Assembly: GCF_000024945.1 (NCBI RefSeq)
Contig: NC_013520.1
Location: 1,202,501-1,266,500 of the forward strand
Direction of reading: 5' to 3'
DNA from: Veillonella parvula DSM 2008
GTDB lineage: Bacteria > Bacillota > Negativicutes > Veillonellales > Veillonellaceae
DNA: 64,000 bases
The translations under genes were made by a program, and so were the position numbers. Positions 19,355-28,727 of the stretch are shown here, piece after piece; positions within the stretch are counted from its first letter, which is position 1; each line of letters opens with the position of its first letter. Below the pieces are notes generated by a model that did no database searches, was not told the DNA's origin, and was given only the letters and a program-made list of their open reading frames with translations.

Positions 19355-19386
19355 GAAAAAGAGGAGACCCACAGGCCTCCTCTTTC
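19355..19386 (-). terminator. Terminator of ppsA
   Basis: The 9-bp stem AAAGAGGAG/CTCCTCTTT has a ten-base loop and on the minus strand is followed by TTTCTG. It lies between ppsA and ccpN and may be leaky given its short tail. Confidence 0.75.
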
Positions 19387-19401
19387 ACTATAACTATATT
19401 G

Positions 19402-21783
19402 TTACCAAGTTAGTTCGTCAGATTCTTGACGACCACGACCAGTCATAGCATCAAGCATTATTCGTTGTTCAATTTGAGCCACCATTTTCTTAGTATTAAC
19501 TACTGCATCTGGGTTAACAGAAATGGAGTCGATACCGCTCTTCACAAGGAATTCACAAAGTTCAGGGTACACGCTTGGAGCTTGACCACAAATAGATACG
19601 GTTTTGCCATCTTTATGGGCCACTTCAATGAGGTGATGAATCGCTCTGCGAACTGCTAGATTACGTTCATCATAGATATGTTGAACTGTTTCATTATCGC
19701 GGTCACAACCAAGTACAAGCATAGTCAAATCGTTAGAACCGATAGAATAACCATCTACGTATTTATTAAATTGATCAGCCAAGATAATGTTAGATGGAAT
19801 CTCCGCCATAAGCCATACTTTAAAGTCTTTGCTACGTGCAAGACCTTCTTGCGCCATCAAATTAGTCACCAATTCAGCTTCTTCCACAGTACGGCAGAAT
19901 GGAATCATAACTTGTAGATTTTTGAAACCAAATTCGTTACGTACTTTTTTGATTGCTTCTAATTCTAATTTGAAAGCAGGTGTGTACTTAGGATCATAGT
20001 AGCGAGATGCGCCACGCCAGCCAAGTAATGCACTGGATTCATGCGGTTCATATTTATCGCCACCTTTAAGGTCACGGTATTCACTAGATTTGAAATCGCT
20101 CAAACGGACTACTACTTGGCGAGGGGCTAATGCTTGGCATACTTTACGCATACCTTCCGCCAATGTATTTACAGCGAAGTCACTGCGCCCTGTTTCGATA
20201 AGGTGCAATGGATGTTCATGAATAAAGGTTGTCCAAATGAACTCTTCACGCATGAGACCGATGCCATCACATGGTAGTACACCATATTTTTGGGCCAAAT
20301 CAGGATCACCTAAGTTCATATAAATCTTAGTGCCTGTTACAGGTACATATTCAGCTGCTGCCCCTGTAGAAACTTGGGCTTCAGGCTTTTTGACGATATC
20401 TTCTAATACGCCATCATATACGATACCATTTGTAGCATCAACGGTAATCATTTGACCATCTTTAATAGAGGTAGTCGCTTCATGACTACGACTCTTAGTA
20501 CCTACGATACAAGGAATACCAAGCTCACGGCTAACGATAGACGCATGACAAGTCATACCACCAGCATCAGTAACAATTGCTTTTGCCTTTTTCATGGCTG
20601 GCACCCAATCAGGAGCTGTCATAGCTGTAACAAGGATTTCCCCTTCTTTGAACTCATCGATATCCTCAGGATTGATGATAACGTGAGCTTTACCTGCTGC
20701 ATTACCAGGGGATGCTGGCAAACCTTTTACAATAATATCGCGATTACCTGCATCTAATGTGCTAGCTTTTTCGGACGTTTCTGATTTTTCTTTGCGGGAC
20801 CAAACTGTTTCTGGACGAGCTTGCAAGATCCAAATCTTGTCATTGCGTTCATCTACGCCCCATTCCATATCCATGTAGCAACCATAATGCTTTTCAATTG
20901 CTTTTGCATATTCTGCAAGTTCCAAAACTTGAGCATCTGTAATAGCTTGTTGTTTTGCTTCGTCAGCTGGCACCACTTCTTCAACACAGTCACCATCGGC
21001 TTTACGAACAAGGCGGACATGTTTATCGTTAATCATACGGTCCGTAATTTCCATCTTTTCTTTATCCACACGGAAATTATCTGGTGTAACCGTACCTTGT
21101 ACAACATATTCACCAAGGCCCCAAGAGCCTTCAATAAGAATATTGTTATCATTGCCTGTTACAAGATCAACAGTAAACATTACGCCAGCTGCTTTAGAAA
21201 ATACCATCATTTGAACCGCAGCACTCAATGCTACTGTCATATGATCGAAGCCTTGTTTTACACGGTAGTATGTTGCACGATCTGTGAATGTAGATGCGTA
21301 GCATTCTTTTACTTTTTCGATAATTACGTCAGCACCGCGTACATTTAAATACGTATCTTGTTGACCTGCGAAGCTTGCATCTGGCAAATCTTCTGCTGTT
21401 GCACTAGAACGAACAGCCACAAATGGATTTTCTTCGTTCACTTTTTTACCAAGTTCTTCATAAGCATGACGGATAGCATCTGCCAAATCTTTAGGCATTT
21501 CTTCTTCGCAAATCATGTGGCGAATCTTAGCACACACTTCGCGCAATAATGCAGAATTTTCTACATCATCTAAAGCATCAAGTTCAGCGCGGATTTTATC
21601 TTCCAAACCTGTAGCTTTCATAAACTCACGATAACCATGAGCAGTTGTTGCAAAGCCATAAGGTACAGGTACATTAGTGGAGGATGTCAATTCTCCTAAA
21701 GAAGAAGATTTGCCACCTACTAAATTAACATCTTCACGTTGTAATTCATCAAACCAAAGTACGTATGCTGTTTCGCGATTCAT
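19402..21783 (-). CDS. ppsA: Phosphoenolpyruvate synthase (pyruvate, water dikinase)
   Basis: This 793-residue enzyme converts pyruvate, ATP and water to PEP, AMP and phosphate, the entry step for gluconeogenesis from lactate or pyruvate. Parts: an N-terminal ATP-grasp domain (NLVGGKSSSLGEL, VAVRSSATAEDLPDASFAGQ), a swivelling phosphohistidine domain with the catalytic His in GGMTCHASIVSRELG (about residue 410), and a C-terminal PEP-binding barrel with the catalytic Cys in SICGQAPS (about 750). Length matches E. coli PpsA, and it lacks the extra features of pyruvate phosphate dikinase. The Thr two residues before the catalytic His is the expected target of PpsR. AGGAGG precedes the ATG. Confidence 0.96.
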   Translation of the reverse strand: MNRETAYVLWFDELQREDVNLVGGKSSSLGELTSSTNVPVPYGFATTAHGYREFMKATGLEDKIRAELDALDDVENSALLREVCAKIRHMICEEEMPKDLADAIRHAYEELGKKVNEENPFVAVRSSATAEDLPDASFAGQQDTYLNVRGADVIIEKVKECYASTFTDRATYYRVKQGFDHMTVALSAAVQMMVFSKAAGVMFTVDLVTGNDNNILIEGSWGLGEYVVQGTVTPDNFRVDKEKMEITDRMINDKHVRLVRKADGDCVEEVVPADEAKQQAITDAQVLELAEYAKAIEKHYGCYMDMEWGVDERNDKIWILQARPETVWSRKEKSETSEKASTLDAGNRDIIVKGLPASPGNAAGKAHVIINPEDIDEFKEGEILVTAMTAPDWVPAMKKAKAIVTDAGGMTCHASIVSRELGIPCIVGTKSRSHEATTSIKDGQMITVDATNGIVYDGVLEDIVKKPEAQVSTGAAAEYVPVTGTKIYMNLGDPDLAQKYGVLPCDGIGLMREEFIWTTFIHEHPLHLIETGRSDFAVNTLAEGMRKVCQALAPRQVVVRLSDFKSSEYRDLKGGDKYEPHESSALLGWRGASRYYDPKYTPAFKLELEAIKKVRNEFGFKNLQVMIPFCRTVEEAELVTNLMAQEGLARSKDFKVWLMAEIPSNIILADQFNKYVDGYSIGSNDLTMLVLGCDRDNETVQHIYDERNLAVRRAIHHLIEVAHKDGKTVSICGQAPSVYPELCEFLVKSGIDSISVNPDAVVNTKKMVAQIEQRIMLDAMTGRGRQESDELTW

Positions 21784-21798
21784 GTGAGAACCTCCTAG

Positions 21799-21822
21799 AT
21801 TAATTAGTGCAACACATTAAAC
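21799..21822 (-). promoter_or_regulatory. Possible operator near the ppsA start
   Basis: Between the -10 and the ppsA ribosome binding site lies an imperfect inverted repeat, TTAATGTG-TTG-CACTAATTAA on the minus strand. It is placed where a repressor such as the neighbouring CcpN could act, but it does not plainly match the Bacillus CcpN consensus as I recall it. Confidence 0.35.
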
Positions 21823-21835
21823 CTTTTACACATAA

Positions 21836-21864
21836 ATAGTATACCTTAATTTAAAATCTGTCAA
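21836..21864 (-). promoter_or_regulatory. Promoter of ppsA
   Basis: On the minus strand -35 TTGACA (21859-21864) and -10 TACTAT (21836-21841) are spaced by 17 bases. The -35 overlaps the stop codon of the CoA pyrophosphatase gene. Confidence 0.75.
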
Positions 21865-22502
21865 TTTATATGAGCATTAATATGCAAATAAACTTCCCTA
21901 TATATATCTAAAAAGTTCTTTAGTACTCGCCCCGTAAGTCCCCATATGGTGTATTGTTTATAGGGATAGAAATAGACGGAGTAGTTTTGTCTAATTTTCC
22001 AGTCAATATTATATCCTTCTAATAGATGAAACGGAAAATCACGCAACGGTCTTGTAGCTATGTCTAAGTGACCTACGGTTGGTTCCATGTCTAGTAGATA
22101 TTGTAAGGGAACCGTAAATACCTCTCCTACTTCATCGGAATTTGGTTTTAAATCACTTGTATGTAGTCGCACTGCTATGGCGTATAGTTTTACACCTATT
22201 GCGGATACTAAACAGTCTAAATTTCCTAGCAGTTCAATTTGATCTAAGTCTATACCGAGTTCCTCAGAGCATTCACGCATGGCTGCATGAGCACCACTTT
22301 TATCATTAGGTTCACAGTGCCCGCCAGGGAAACTGATTTCACCAGGTTGACGTCGCAATGTATTACTACGCACAGTAAACACCACATGATTTTCTCCATC
22401 GATTTCTAATAGAGGCACGGCTACTGCCGCCGTGATAACATCAATATCTGTAAGAACAGTATGTTCTCGTTGTTCTAAAAAGTTGCTTAGTACTTTGTCC
22501 AT
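21861..22502 (-). CDS. CoA pyrophosphatase, Nudix family (NudL/YeaB-like)
   Basis: This 213-residue Nudix hydrolase carries the signature that marks the CoA-pyrophosphatase branch, RRQPGEISFPGG, followed by the Nudix box running through HAAMRECSEELGI. These enzymes split coenzyme A to 3',5'-ADP and phosphopantetheine. AGAGG lies seven bases before the ATG. The gene is upstream of ppsA on the same strand, but ppsA has its own promoter at the end of this gene. Length is within family range. Confidence 0.88.
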   Translation of the reverse strand: MDKVLSNFLEQREHTVLTDIDVITAAVAVPLLEIDGENHVVFTVRSNTLRRQPGEISFPGGHCEPNDKSGAHAAMRECSEELGIDLDQIELLGNLDCLVSAIGVKLYAIAVRLHTSDLKPNSDEVGEVFTVPLQYLLDMEPTVGHLDIATRPLRDFPFHLLEGYNIDWKIRQNYSVYFYPYKQYTIWGLTGRVLKNFLDIYREVYLHINAHIN

Positions 22503-22675
22503 ATATGGTCCTCTTAAAAATTATAGTAAATTTATACAATATCTATTTAAGTCTTTTATGTATCAAATTTGTATTTTATATTTATCGTTTATATTTATTA
22601 TACATTAACTTGTAAGTCATTTTTTGCTTCACAAATAGTAGATTCAGTAGATAAAAAATCTTATAGACAAAATAG

Positions 22676-22718
22676 ATAAAAAAACTGTGACAAGGTTTCT
22701 GCACCTCATCACAGTTTT
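22676..22718 (-). terminator. Terminator of tyrS
   Basis: The 10-bp stem AAAACTGTGA/TCACAGTTTT has an 18-base loop. On the minus strand it continues into a T run. Confidence 0.85.
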
Positions 22719-22721
22719 ATA

Positions 22722-23930
22722 TTAGTTAAATTTAATTTTTAGGAATTTGCGTTTACCGACTTGAAGGATCATGCCGTCTTCAAGAGTAATGTTTTCTTCG
22801 CTATATTTTTCGCCATTTACTTTGAAAGCACCTGCTTTAATGGAGCGACGGGCTTCACCATTGGATGCTGTCAAACCGGCATCTGTACAAAACTGTGGTA
22901 CAAAGATTGGCTCTGTTGGCGCATCCATAGCATATTCAGGAATATCTGTAGGCATAGCGCGTTGTTGGAATACGCGTTTGAATTCCTCTTCCGCCTCCAA
23001 AGCAGCCTCTTCACCATGGTACAAACGAACGATGGTACGAGCCAATTGCATCTTGGCATCACGCGGATGCAATTCACCGGATTCAAGACGCTTTGTCATG
23101 TCTTCCTGATCTTCGATAGACATATCGGTAACGAGCATGAAGTAACGCATCATCAATTCATCAGGTATGGACATCGCTTTACCATACATTTCTTTAGGTT
23201 CTTCATCAATACCAATGTAGTTGCCTAAAGATTTACTCATTTTTTGAATGCCGTCAAGGCCTTCAAGCAATGGCATTGTAATAACAACTTGTGGCTCTTG
23301 ACCTTCTAATTCTTGTAAATGACGCCCCATCAACAGGTTGAAAGTTTGGTCTGTGCCACCAAATTCAACGTCTGCATGTAATGCAACAGAATCGTGACCT
23401 TGCATCAATGGGTACATGAACTCATGCACGCCAATAGGACGACCTTCTTTAAAGCGTTTGCTGAAATCATCGCGTTCCATCATACGTGCAACTGTATAGG
23501 AGCTAGCCAAACGAAGTACGTCAGCAAAGTTCATAGATTCTAACCATTCGCTATTGTCACGAACGATTGTTTTTTCTGGGTCTAATACCTTGAAGATTTG
23601 TGTTTTATAAGTTTCAGCATTTTTCAATACTTCTTCTTTTGTTAATGGTGGACGAGTAACACTTTTACCAGTAGGATCACCAATACGAGCAGTGAAACCA
23701 CCGATGACGATCACTACTTGATGACCAAATTCTTGGAATAAACGCAGCTTGCGAAGAGGAACAGTATGTCCCAAATGAATATCTGGAGCCGTTGGATCCA
23801 AACCTAGTTTTACAACTAGTGGTTTATTTTCCTTAATGGATTTCTCTATTTTTTTTACAAGATCTTGTTCGTTAATTAAATCCGCTACACCATGTTTAAT
23901 TTGGCGCACTTGTTCTTGAGCACTAATCAT
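22722..23930 (-). CDS. tyrS: Tyrosine--tRNA ligase
   Basis: This 402-residue class I synthetase charges tRNA-Tyr. The HIGH-type motif is HLGH at residues 52-55, KMSKS is present as QKMSKSLGN, and a C-terminal S4-like RNA-binding domain covers about 340-402. The [15 protein letters not shown] start and lack of insertions place it in the TyrRZ (TyrZ-like) branch. It is transcribed divergently from the PBP gene from its own promoter, and there is no room or sign of a T-box leader in the 157-base gap. Confidence 0.96.
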   Translation of the reverse strand: MISAQEQVRQIKHGVADLINEQDLVKKIEKSIKENKPLVVKLGLDPTAPDIHLGHTVPLRKLRLFQEFGHQVVIVIGGFTARIGDPTGKSVTRPPLTKEEVLKNAETYKTQIFKVLDPEKTIVRDNSEWLESMNFADVLRLASSYTVARMMERDDFSKRFKEGRPIGVHEFMYPLMQGHDSVALHADVEFGGTDQTFNLLMGRHLQELEGQEPQVVITMPLLEGLDGIQKMSKSLGNYIGIDEEPKEMYGKAMSIPDELMMRYFMLVTDMSIEDQEDMTKRLESGELHPRDAKMQLARTIVRLYHGEEAALEAEEEFKRVFQQRAMPTDIPEYAMDAPTEPIFVPQFCTDAGLTASNGEARRSIKAGAFKVNGEKYSEENITLEDGMILQVGKRKFLKIKFN

Positions 23931-23959
23931 GATAATCCTCCTAGAAATACTATTGTTTT

Positions 23960-23988
23960 AGTATACCATTATCTAAAAACTTTCACAA
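23960..23988 (-). promoter_or_regulatory. Promoter of tyrS
   Basis: On the minus strand -35 TTGTGA (23983-23988) and -10 TATACT (23960-23965) are spaced by 17 bases, about 30 bases before the start codon. Confidence 0.75.
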
Positions 23989-24000
23989 TTATATATAGTA

Positions 24001-24027
24001 TTGGATTTAAACCATTTATGATATAAT
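24001..24027 (+). promoter_or_regulatory. Promoter of the class A PBP gene
   Basis: A perfect -10 TATAAT lies at 24022-24027 on the plus strand. A TTGGAT at 24001-24006 is spaced by only 15 bases, so the -35 is uncertain. Confidence 0.55.
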
Positions 24028-24087
24028 ATTTATAACTGCGTAATAGAATTTACGTTATATTTACTAAAAGAAAAAAGAGGTGACTCT

Positions 24088-26178
24088 ATGAGTAGTAACT
24101 CAAATACGAGAGCCAATCGCCGCTCAAATGGTAATGGTTCTACGCCGAAGAAAACAAATCCTAAGCGTCTATTTTGGATTTGTACACTTCTCTTTATACT
24201 CATCGTAGCCGGTGGTGGCTGTGGTTTCATAAGTGCCACATTATCAAATCTACCGGATGTATCCAATGTACGCCCTTCTGCATCGTCTCAAATTTATGAC
24301 GTGCACGGCAATCTCATTACTACGGTTCACTCCACAGAAAATAGATTGCCAGTACCTCTAAAAGATGTACCAAAAGATTTACAGAATGCCTTTGTAGCTA
24401 CAGAAGATTCCCGTTTCTATACGCATCATGGTATTGACCCAATTGGTATTTTACGTGCTGTATGGGTAAACATTGTACATAGCGGTGTATCTGAAGGTGG
24501 TTCCACAATTACTCAACAATTAGCTCGTAATGCATTCTTATCCCAAGATAGAACATTAAAACGTAAAATTTCCGAAGCATTATTAGCGCTTAAAATTGAA
24601 CAACATTACACCAAGGATGAAATCCTTGAAATGTATATGAACCAAATCTACTTTGGTCAAGGTGCTTACGGTGTACAATCTGCATCTCATGTATATTTTG
24701 GTAAGGATGCTAGTGAGTTAACACTTGCACAAGCGGCGCTCATTGCTGGTTTACCACAAAGCCCTAACTATTACTCCCCATTCAATGATTTAGAGGCTAG
24801 TAAAAAACGTCAAGCTGTCGTATTAGGCCAAATGGTAAAATATGGTTATATTACACAAGAGCAAGCTGACGAAGCTCGTCAAGCAGATTTAGGTTTAATA
24901 GCTAAACAAGAACAAGCTCATGAGAAATCTAATGCATCTTACTTCATTAACTATGTTATTTCTCAGATTTCTGAAAAGTACGGCGATGATGCCATCTATA
25001 AAGATGGGTTAAAAATCTATACTACTCTCGATATGGATGCACAAAATGCTGCTGTTGCAGCAATGCAAAACTTGCCTAATTACTACACTGATAAAAATGG
25101 ATTATCTCAACCACAAGGTGCTATAGTAGCCATGAACCCTCACAATGGTTACATTGTAGCCATGGTCGGTGGTCGCGGTGATGACGCTTTCAACCGCGCT
25201 ACACAAGCAGAACGTCAACCTGGTTCCACTATGAAACCTTTCGTTTACTTAGCAGCTATTCAATCAGGTAAGACTCCTGGCTCTATAGTTGAGGACAGTC
25301 CTGTTACCTTCGGTAATTGGAGCCCTAAAAACTATGAAAACGACTACGAAGGTAATATTACATACCGCTACGCATTACAACATTCTCGCAATGTAGCAGC
25401 TGTAAAAGTTGCCGATGAAGTAGGTATGACTAAAGTTATCAATCTTGCTAAAGAAATGGGTATCTCTACTCTAACTGATCAAGATTACAACTTATCGACA
25501 GCACTTGGCGGTTTAACTCATGGTGTTACACCTCTTGATATGGTACAGGCTTACGGTGTACTTGCTAATGGCGGTATCAAGGTTCAACCTACAGCCATCC
25601 TTAAAATTGTAGATCGCAACGGCCAAGTTGTAGAAGAAAACTCTATCCAAGAAAAACGCGTTATTGATGAAAAAGATGCGGCCATCATGACTAATATGCT
25701 AGAATCTGTTATAAATGGTGGTACTGGCGGTAATGCAGCCATCGGTCGTCCTGCAGCAGGTAAAACAGGTACTACTGATGACTCCAAAGATGCTTGGTTC
25801 ATAGGTTACACTCCAGATTTAGTAGCTGCTGTTTGGATTGGTGATGACTACGGCACCGAAACATTACACGGTATTACGGGTGGTAGTACACCTGCTGTTA
25901 TGTGGGGTCAATTCATGTCCAATGCTCTTGCCAATACTCCGGCCTCTGACTTCCCTGTCCCAGCTAGCGCACAAGCAGCAATCTCTGAAGGTTACGTCAA
26001 TCCTACAAAGGCACAACCTAAAAAAGAAGATAAAAAGGACGAAAAAGCAGATAAGAAAGATGATACAGGCAAAGCAACAGATGAAAAAATAAAAAGTAAT
26101 GACAAGTCTCAAAAAGAAGAGGTCACAGAGCAAAAATCAAATTCATCGAAAAATAAAAAGTCTAAAAAGGAACGCTAA
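24088..26178 (+). CDS. Class A penicillin-binding protein (PBP1A-type transglycosylase/transpeptidase)
   Basis: This 696-residue bifunctional peptidoglycan synthase has a short cytoplasmic basic tail and a membrane anchor at about residues 28-52. A GT51 transglycosylase domain (about 85-255) carries the catalytic Glu in VATEDSRFYTHHG and the motifs GGSTITQQLARN and ALKIEQHYTKDEILEMYMNQ. A transpeptidase domain (about 340-610) carries active-site Ser in GSTMKPF, SRN in HSRNVAAVK and KTGTTDD. The last 60 residues are a Lys/Glu/Asp-rich, presumably disordered extension outside the membrane. GAGGTGA precedes the ATG. One of only two plus-strand genes. Confidence 0.95.
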   Translation: MSSNSNTRANRRSNGNGSTPKKTNPKRLFWICTLLFILIVAGGGCGFISATLSNLPDVSNVRPSASSQIYDVHGNLITTVHSTENRLPVPLKDVPKDLQNAFVATEDSRFYTHHGIDPIGILRAVWVNIVHSGVSEGGSTITQQLARNAFLSQDRTLKRKISEALLALKIEQHYTKDEILEMYMNQIYFGQGAYGVQSASHVYFGKDASELTLAQAALIAGLPQSPNYYSPFNDLEASKKRQAVVLGQMVKYGYITQEQADEARQADLGLIAKQEQAHEKSNASYFINYVISQISEKYGDDAIYKDGLKIYTTLDMDAQNAAVAAMQNLPNYYTDKNGLSQPQGAIVAMNPHNGYIVAMVGGRGDDAFNRATQAERQPGSTMKPFVYLAAIQSGKTPGSIVEDSPVTFGNWSPKNYENDYEGNITYRYALQHSRNVAAVKVADEVGMTKVINLAKEMGISTLTDQDYNLSTALGGLTHGVTPLDMVQAYGVLANGGIKVQPTAILKIVDRNGQVVEENSIQEKRVIDEKDAAIMTNMLESVINGGTGGNAAIGRPAAGKTGTTDDSKDAWFIGYTPDLVAAVWIGDDYGTETLHGITGGSTPAVMWGQFMSNALANTPASDFPVPASAQAAISEGYVNPTKAQPKKEDKKDEKADKKDDTGKATDEKIKSNDKSQKEEVTEQKSNSSKNKKSKKER

Positions 26179-26195
26179 TTCAACAGTAGTTTCTA

Positions 26196-26230
26196 AAAGG
26201 GCGGAACTCAGTGTTCCGCCCTTTCTTTTT
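26196..26230 (+). terminator. Terminator of the PBP gene
   Basis: The 12-bp stem AAAGGGCGGAAC with five-base loop TCAGT is followed by CTTTTT on the plus strand. Confidence 0.92.
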
Positions 26231-26263
26231 ATACATATTTACTATCTAAATATTATCTCTATA

Positions 26264-26303
26264 AAAAGGTAGCAAGCCATAAGAGCTGATATGTACCCTT
26301 TTA
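26264..26303 (-). terminator. Possible terminator of mutS2
   Basis: Inverted repeats (AAAGGGTA with TACCTTT and inner AGC/GCT) on the minus strand are followed by TTTTTATAG. The stem is imperfect with internal bulges, so the call is moderate. Confidence 0.5.
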
Positions 26304-26335
26304 TTTCCATATACAATTTTCTGAAGATTATATTT

Positions 26336-28714
26336 TTATTTAAGAACTACATTCGTAGCCCCTGCACCACCTTCATCATAACCGGCTGTTTCAAAGTGCG
26401 CTACATGAGGCAAGGTACGTAAATATTGGTGAACGCCTTCACGTAATGCACCTGTACCCTTACCATGAATAATACGCACTTGATTAACACCACCAAGCAA
26501 AGCTTGGTCAATGAATCTACCTACAGAAACGATCGCTTCATCTACTGTTTGACCAAGAATATTAATTTCCGTACGGACTTCTTTTTGACGTTGTACTGCC
26601 GAGCCACCCATACGTTTTCTTGTTTTAGGCATAACTGCTTTTTGTTCACGTGCGAGTTTGTTGCCTTCTTCACGTGTAGTAGATTGTAATTCGCTAACCT
26701 TAACGGTGGCTGTTAGCCCATTAATATCAACATTCACACGATTACCATTGATAGATAACACAGTACCTAACGAACGCAAGGATGTAACATAAACAGCTTG
26801 GCCAACCTTAATAGCATCTGCAGTTAACGACTTACGCTCATCATCCACTGGAGCTTCTGGTACATGAACACTAGAAATTCCCATACGTGCTGCATTAATA
26901 GCCGATTGACGCCTATCCTTATTTGTTTCAGAGAATTGCGTTTTCAATTGCTTGATAATCGCTTCCCCTTCAACGCGTAAACTACGTTTCATGGATTCTG
27001 CATCGGCCTGAGCTTTAGATAAGATTTGTTTACGTTTTTCATTAAACTGTTTCTTTTCCTTCTCTAGTTGGCCACGCATACGACGTGTTTCATCAAGCTC
27101 TTTCTTTAACGCTCTTTCACGTTCAGAGGCTTTACGAAGTTGTTCGTTTAAGTCGGAAAGAACTTCTTCCATTTCATGACTACCAAATTGAGATTTATAC
27201 TCTGTTGCGCGTTCTACAATGTCTTTTGGTAAGCCTAAACGTGCAGCAATGCTTAACGCATGGCTACTGCCGGCTACGCCGATATGGAGTCGATATGTAG
27301 GTTTTAAGGTACGCTCATCAAACTCTACGTGGCCATTTTCAATACCTTCCGTATGGTACGCATAATTTTTAAGCTCATTATAATGGGTACTTACCACCAT
27401 AAGGGCACCTTTTTTACGGAAGAACTCAAGAATAGATACGGCAAGTGCACTACCTTCTTCTGGATCAGTACCAGACCCAAGTTCATCCAGTAAAACCAAG
27501 TCGTTAGGACCACAATGTTTGATGATGGAAATAACTTGTGTCATATGAGCAGAGAACGTACTAAGGCTGGCCTCAATACTTTGCTCGTCTCCAATGTCGG
27601 CAAAGATATTATGGAATACTGGTAACATAGAACCGTGATCAGCAGGGATAAATAGACCACATTGATTCATCAAGCTCAACAAGCCCAATGTTTTAAGGGA
27701 AACTGTTTTACCACCTGTGTTAGAACCAGTAATTAGTAAAATACGGTACGATGTACCTAATTGAATATTTGTAGGCACTACCATATTTGGTGGAATTAAT
27801 GGGTGACGAGCTCTCATGAGATTAACTGTTCTGTCAGTACTTAAGATTGCCGGTACACCCTTGTAAGAAATAGCAAGGCTCGCCTTACCATATACAAATT
27901 CAATATGGGATACCTTTTCACAAGCATCCATCAAATCATTGCTATGTTGTTTGACAAGGGCCGATAATTCGCGGTAAATACGCAATACCTCTTGCTCTTC
28001 ACCAATTAATGCCTCTTGTAATTCATTATTTAGATTCACCAAGCGCATCGGTTCAATATATAAGGTTTGACCCGTTGCAGAACGGTCGTGAATGAGACCA
28101 TCAAAGTATTGGCGATACTCCTGTTTTACAGGGATTACGTAACGATTGTTACGCTGTGTAATAATCGCTTCTTGGAAATACTTTTGATTATCCTTGTCGT
28201 GCAAAATAGCTTGAATATCATTTTTAATCTTTTCACGAGTTTTAATAATCGTATTTCTAAGGCTAGCCAATTTAGGAGATGCTGTATCAAGCAATTCCCC
28301 TTTCTCATCAAAGACGCGTTTAAAACGGTTTTCAATGCGATCTGTATTTGGCATATCCTGTACCCATAGGGATAGCAATGGATAATCCATATATTTCATT
28401 CTAAAGAACTTTATCATGCGCTTATAAGCACCAATGGTCAAATAAATGTCCCACAAGGCTTCACGTGTAAGAACAAAGTCTTTGCGACTCTTTTTGCAAG
28501 ATTCACGAATATCGCGTGTACCGCCTAACGGCTGTTCTACCTCTGTTTGCAGTGAACGCATCGCTTCTGCCGTCTCATCAAGGTTTTCTTGAATGGTCTT
28601 GGCATCTGTCATCGGTTCAATGTGCATCGCTAATTCTTTAGCAATGGTAGAACTACAATGTTGTTGTAATTGTTCTTTTATATGGTGAAAGTCTAATACA
28701 TCTTCGTTAAACAA
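26336..28714 (-). CDS. mutS2: Endonuclease MutS2 (ribosome collision/rescue factor family)
   Basis: This 792-residue protein has MutS core and clamp helices (about 1-310) and an ATPase domain with Walker A GSNTGGKT, LLDELGSGTDPEEG (Walker B) and STHYNELK. A long coiled coil follows (about 500-620), then a KOW-like segment and a C-terminal Smr nuclease domain with HGKGTGALR. The mismatch-recognition domain of MutS is absent, as expected for MutS2. The start is a TTG preceded by AGAGGT; the longer frame has no good signal. Bacillus MutS2 splits collided ribosomes. It lies 13 bases after the U32 gene. Confidence 0.94.
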   Translation of the reverse strand: MFNEDVLDFHHIKEQLQQHCSSTIAKELAMHIEPMTDAKTIQENLDETAEAMRSLQTEVEQPLGGTRDIRESCKKSRKDFVLTREALWDIYLTIGAYKRMIKFFRMKYMDYPLLSLWVQDMPNTDRIENRFKRVFDEKGELLDTASPKLASLRNTIIKTREKIKNDIQAILHDKDNQKYFQEAIITQRNNRYVIPVKQEYRQYFDGLIHDRSATGQTLYIEPMRLVNLNNELQEALIGEEQEVLRIYRELSALVKQHSNDLMDACEKVSHIEFVYGKASLAISYKGVPAILSTDRTVNLMRARHPLIPPNMVVPTNIQLGTSYRILLITGSNTGGKTVSLKTLGLLSLMNQCGLFIPADHGSMLPVFHNIFADIGDEQSIEASLSTFSAHMTQVISIIKHCGPNDLVLLDELGSGTDPEEGSALAVSILEFFRKKGALMVVSTHYNELKNYAYHTEGIENGHVEFDERTLKPTYRLHIGVAGSSHALSIAARLGLPKDIVERATEYKSQFGSHEMEEVLSDLNEQLRKASERERALKKELDETRRMRGQLEKEKKQFNEKRKQILSKAQADAESMKRSLRVEGEAIIKQLKTQFSETNKDRRQSAINAARMGISSVHVPEAPVDDERKSLTADAIKVGQAVYVTSLRSLGTVLSINGNRVNVDINGLTATVKVSELQSTTREEGNKLAREQKAVMPKTRKRMGGSAVQRQKEVRTEINILGQTVDEAIVSVGRFIDQALLGGVNQVRIIHGKGTGALREGVHQYLRTLPHVAHFETAGYDEGGAGATNVVLK

Positions 28715-28727
28715 TGTACTACCTCTT

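Noticed and set aside
20821-21348. Plus-strand open frame of 175 codons opposite ppsA
   Set aside because: It lies wholly antisense to a highly conserved enzyme, has Cys/Phe/His-rich composition typical of shadow frames, and lacks a ribosome binding site.
22761-23228. Plus-strand open frames opposite tyrS
   Set aside because: Fully explained as shadows of the tyrS coding frame.
23931-24087. T-box leader for tyrS or for pheST
   Set aside because: The gaps upstream of tyrS and pheS are too short for a T-box leader plus terminator, and no T-box core or specifier hairpin is visible.
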